Below, one piece after another: positions 7,187-9,170 of a stretch of DNA of 9,170 nt. A program made the translations under genes and the position numbers. The notes below the pieces were generated by a model, which was not told where the DNA came from, ran no database searches, and saw only the letters and a program-made list of their open reading frames with translations. Source of the stretch: WOZL01 sp041678645. Its GTDB lineage: Bacteria; Patescibacteriota; Dojkabacteria; SC72. Every line of letters starts with the position of its first letter. The first letter of the stretch is position 1. The stretch covers positions 1-9,170 of the forward strand of contig JBAYNT010000023.1 in assembly GCA_041678645.1 (NCBI GenBank), written 5' to 3'.

Positions 7187-8698
7187 ATGGGACTATACCT
7201 GAGAACCAAAGAACTAGATCTAGAGGGAGGGAAAGACCTCTTTGTTGTTCTTAATACTATTGATGCTGACAAATTAGGACTAGCTGACGGAGATATGGCG
7301 TATTTGGGATACAGAGACACTGAAATGTATGTAAAGATTGTGACTACCAAGAAAAGGGTCAAAGAGGGTGAGGTGGGGCTGTATGGAGAGCTTGTAGATG
7401 AGAGATTTACTCCTGTTAATAGAAAGGTCTTTATTGATATACCGAAACCTACAAAATCACTGGAGGCTATAAAGAAGAAGATAGAAGGCGAAAGATTAAC
7501 TGAAGAAGACTTAAATGAGGTAATGCAAGACATTGGAACTCGAAAACTGAGGGAAACAGAGGTTGCGTTCTTTGTTAGTACCTTCTTCAATCCTGGCTTT
7601 AATGAGGATGAAATCTATTGGATGACTAAGGCAATGGCTTCATCTGGAGAGACGTTAGATTTCAAAAACATTAGAAATAATGGTGACATGGTCGTAGATA
7701 AGCACTCTGTAGGAGGTACAGCGGGGAAGGGTGTTACTCCAATATTGATTTCAATATTATCTGCCAACGGCTTGGTGTGTCCGAATACCTCTACCAGGGC
7801 TATTACGTCCCCAGCAGGTACTAGCGACATATTAGAAGTTGTAATGCCTGTCGCCTTAAAAAAAGAGAAGGTTTATGAGGTGGTTAAGGAAACTGGAGCA
7901 TGTCTTATATGGGGAGGCTCGTTATATTTAGCCCCTGCGGATGATGAGATTATCAATGTTGAAAGATCATTGAGGATACAGGAGTTCCAAAAGGTTCTTG
8001 TCAGTATCGTAGCAAAGAAAATAGCCATGGGTGCCACACATGTCTTAATCGATTTGCCCTATGGAGTGAACACAAAAATAGATAGACCTGATGATCTGGA
8101 ATTTTTAGAGAGAGAGTTTAAGAAGCTTTTTGAAAAGGTTGGGATAGAATCTTATATAATGAGGAGGCAGATAAAAGGGCCTGATGGTAAGGGCGTAGGA
8201 CCGGCGTTAGAAATCCGAGAAGCACTTAGGATTTTAGAGCAAACGGAGAATCGGTCGATCGACTTAGAGGAGACTGTCCTAAATATGTCTGAGATATTGC
8301 TTGAAAATACGGGGAAGGCAGAAAAGGGCAAAGGTAAAGAAATGGCAAAAAGGTCTTTGGAAGATGGTAGTGCGTTAAAGAAATTCTGGGAAATTGCTAC
8401 TGCACAGGGCCAAAAATCTATTATTAAATCTGAAGATATTGAGATAGGGAAGTTTACTTACGAGGTTTTCTCAAAAAAGAATGGAAAGATTGTCTCTATA
8501 CAAACTCGTGGTCTTGTAGATATAGCTAGAGCTTTGGGGACCCCTAAAATCAAAAAAGCCGGCCTATATATGCATAAAATGGTTGGAGATAAGGTAGAGA
8601 AAGGAGACCTTTTAGCTACTATATACTCAGAAACAGAGAGTAGATTAAAGGAAGGTGTAGAGAATTGCGATATTGAAAAGACGTGGGAGATAGCTTAG
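7187..8698 (+). CDS. deoA: AMP phosphorylase
   Basis: Phosphorolysis of AMP (probably also CMP and UMP) to the free base and ribose-1,5-bisphosphate, the first step of the archaeal/CPR nucleotide salvage pathway. The 503 residues are about 70 longer than thymidine phosphorylase. The extra length is an N-terminal domain (about 1-84), which is characteristic of AMP phosphorylases. Then come the helical nucleoside phosphorylase domain, the phosphate-binding DKHSVGG (171-177), TSTRAITSPAGTSD (201-214), LAPADD (248-253) and GKGVGPALE (334-342), and a C-terminal PYNP-type domain (about 420-485, with AGLY and the V..GD hinge). The loop after DKHSVGG reads TAGKG instead of the PGNK-type sequence I recall from archaeal enzymes. 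The upstream isomerase uses its product, so the pair forms a functional unit. The stop TAG overlaps the convergent gene. Thymidine phosphorylase is the main alternative but is disfavoured by the N-terminal domain and the neighbour. Confidence 0.92.
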   Translation: MGLYLRTKELDLEGGKDLFVVLNTIDADKLGLADGDMAYLGYRDTEMYVKIVTTKKRVKEGEVGLYGELVDERFTPVNRKVFIDIPKPTKSLEAIKKKIEGERLTEEDLNEVMQDIGTRKLRETEVAFFVSTFFNPGFNEDEIYWMTKAMASSGETLDFKNIRNNGDMVVDKHSVGGTAGKGVTPILISILSANGLVCPNTSTRAITSPAGTSDILEVVMPVALKKEKVYEVVKETGACLIWGGSLYLAPADDEIINVERSLRIQEFQKVLVSIVAKKIAMGATHVLIDLPYGVNTKIDRPDDLEFLEREFKKLFEKVGIESYIMRRQIKGPDGKGVGPALEIREALRILEQTENRSIDLEETVLNMSEILLENTGKAEKGKGKEMAKRSLEDGSALKKFWEIATAQGQKSIIKSEDIEIGKFTYEVFSKKNGKIVSIQTRGLVDIARALGTPKIKKAGLYMHKMVGDKVEKGDLLATIYSETESRLKEGVENCDIEKTWEIA

Positions 8699-9170
8699 AG
8701 ATTCTTGTTCTTCTCTTTCTTCTTAAGTTGTCTAATAGCTACTCTAACAATTGATATTACTATTATCAAGAGCAACACAATCAAGAGTATAGGTGTGATA
8801 ATAGCGACTGATCGTCCTATTGTGCTTGCTTTAACAAATTTGTTAAACCAATCACCAACATTCTCGCTTTGGCCCTTATCCTTTATAGGCAGTATTTCAT
8901 CGTAGTTTTTAAGTTTTTCCATATCTTCTATATCCTTTTCCTCTACAGCAAATACAGATATATTAAATTTGATATCATCAATTTTATCTAATGAGTCTGC
9001 CGAATATATTTTTGTGTTAGAAAGATCATCGCCATTAAAAGTCTCCCAGAGTATTCTATGTATATTTACTCCTATATCCATATTCTCACTCTCCCAGGTT
9101 GGATCTATAGAAAGCCATCCATAATTGGGGACCCATACCTGTACCCATTGATGCCTGACTTGTGAGTCTG
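8695..9170 (-). CDS. Transglutaminase-like protein, C-terminal part with membrane anchor
   Basis: The frame is open to the window edge. The ATG at 9081-9079 is internal, because 29 further codons upstream of it contain the end of a transglutaminase core. Those codons hold RHQW, whose His (9151-9153) is the expected catalytic His, then W.PNYGW and DPTW, whose Asp (9103-9105) is the expected third catalytic residue. The catalytic Cys would lie upstream, outside the window. After the core comes an acidic stretch of about 80 residues, then a transmembrane helix (AIITPILLIVLLLIIVISIV, about 30-50 residues from the end) and a strongly basic cytoplasmic tail ending KKKEKNKNL. The core is therefore probably outside the membrane, acting as a protease or cross-linker on surface proteins or peptides. 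The stop TAA overlaps the AMP phosphorylase stop in a four-base convergent overlap. The transglutaminase family is well supported; the substrate is unknown. Confidence 0.85.
   Translation of the reverse strand, partial: DSQVRHQWVQVWVPNYGWLSIDPTWESENMDIGVNIHRILWETFNGDDLSNTKIYSADSLDKIDDIKFNISVFAVEEKDIEDMEKLKNYDEILPIKDKGQSENVGDWFNKFVKASTIGRSVAIITPILLIVLLLIIVISIVRVAIRQLKKKEKNKNL

Noticed and set aside
8254..8263. Perfect 10-base palindrome GTCGATCGAC; a similar TATACGTATA at 2565-2574
   Set aside because: Both lie inside genes, are short and are not repeated in the window, so chance is the simplest explanation.
8705..8905. Short + strand frame with hydrophobic start
   Set aside because: It lies opposite the transmembrane and tail region of the - strand transglutaminase-like gene, and its hydrophobic look is a shadow of that region.

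Overview
The window is an AT-rich, densely packed stretch, most likely from a bacterium of the Candidate Phyla Radiation (Patescibacteria). Three things point there. The tRNA nucleotidyltransferase is of the bacterial class II type. Next to it sit a ribose-1,5-bisphosphate isomerase and an archaeal-type AMP phosphorylase, a pair known from archaea and from several CPR lineages. Intergenic gaps are tiny. The genetic code looks standard: TGA is used as a stop at 3352-3354, and I saw no in-frame TGA elsewhere. I cannot place it to phylum; Dojkabacteria-like or related CPR groups are only a guess.

Layout. Six genes run on the + strand and one on the - strand. (1) 2-2185 is the 3' part of a membrane protein carrying two family 2 glycosyltransferase domains; its start lies before the window. 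(2) 2218-3354 is an unrecognised secreted protein with a clear signal peptide. It overlaps the next gene by an ATGA junction. (3) 3351-4769 is a CCA-adding/poly(A) polymerase-type tRNA nucleotidyltransferase with an HD domain. (4) 4802-6214 is a metallo-beta-lactamase/beta-CASP ribonuclease of the CPSF-like type. (5) 6216-7160 is ribose-1,5-bisphosphate isomerase and (6) 7187-8698 is AMP phosphorylase. (7) 8695-9170 on the - strand is the C-terminal part of a membrane-anchored transglutaminase-like protein that continues beyond the window. Its stop overlaps the stop of gene 6.

How they may work together. Genes 5 and 6 are two consecutive steps of the AMP (nucleoside monophosphate) salvage pathway: AMP + Pi gives ribose-1,5-bisphosphate, which is isomerised to ribulose-1,5-bisphosphate, the RuBisCO substrate. 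No RuBisCO gene is in the window. Genes 3 and 4 both act on RNA, one at 3' ends. Genes 1, 2 and 7 are cell-surface functions (glycan synthesis, a secreted beta-rich protein, an extracellular transglutaminase fold).

The most unusual general feature is translation initiation. None of the five complete starts has a Shine-Dalgarno sequence, although AGGAGG occurs repeatedly inside genes. Two starts are preceded by a TANNNT element at the distance expected for leaderless transcripts. I saw no tRNA, rRNA, CRISPR, insertion sequence or convincing terminator, and no gene-free stretch longer than about 35 bases.
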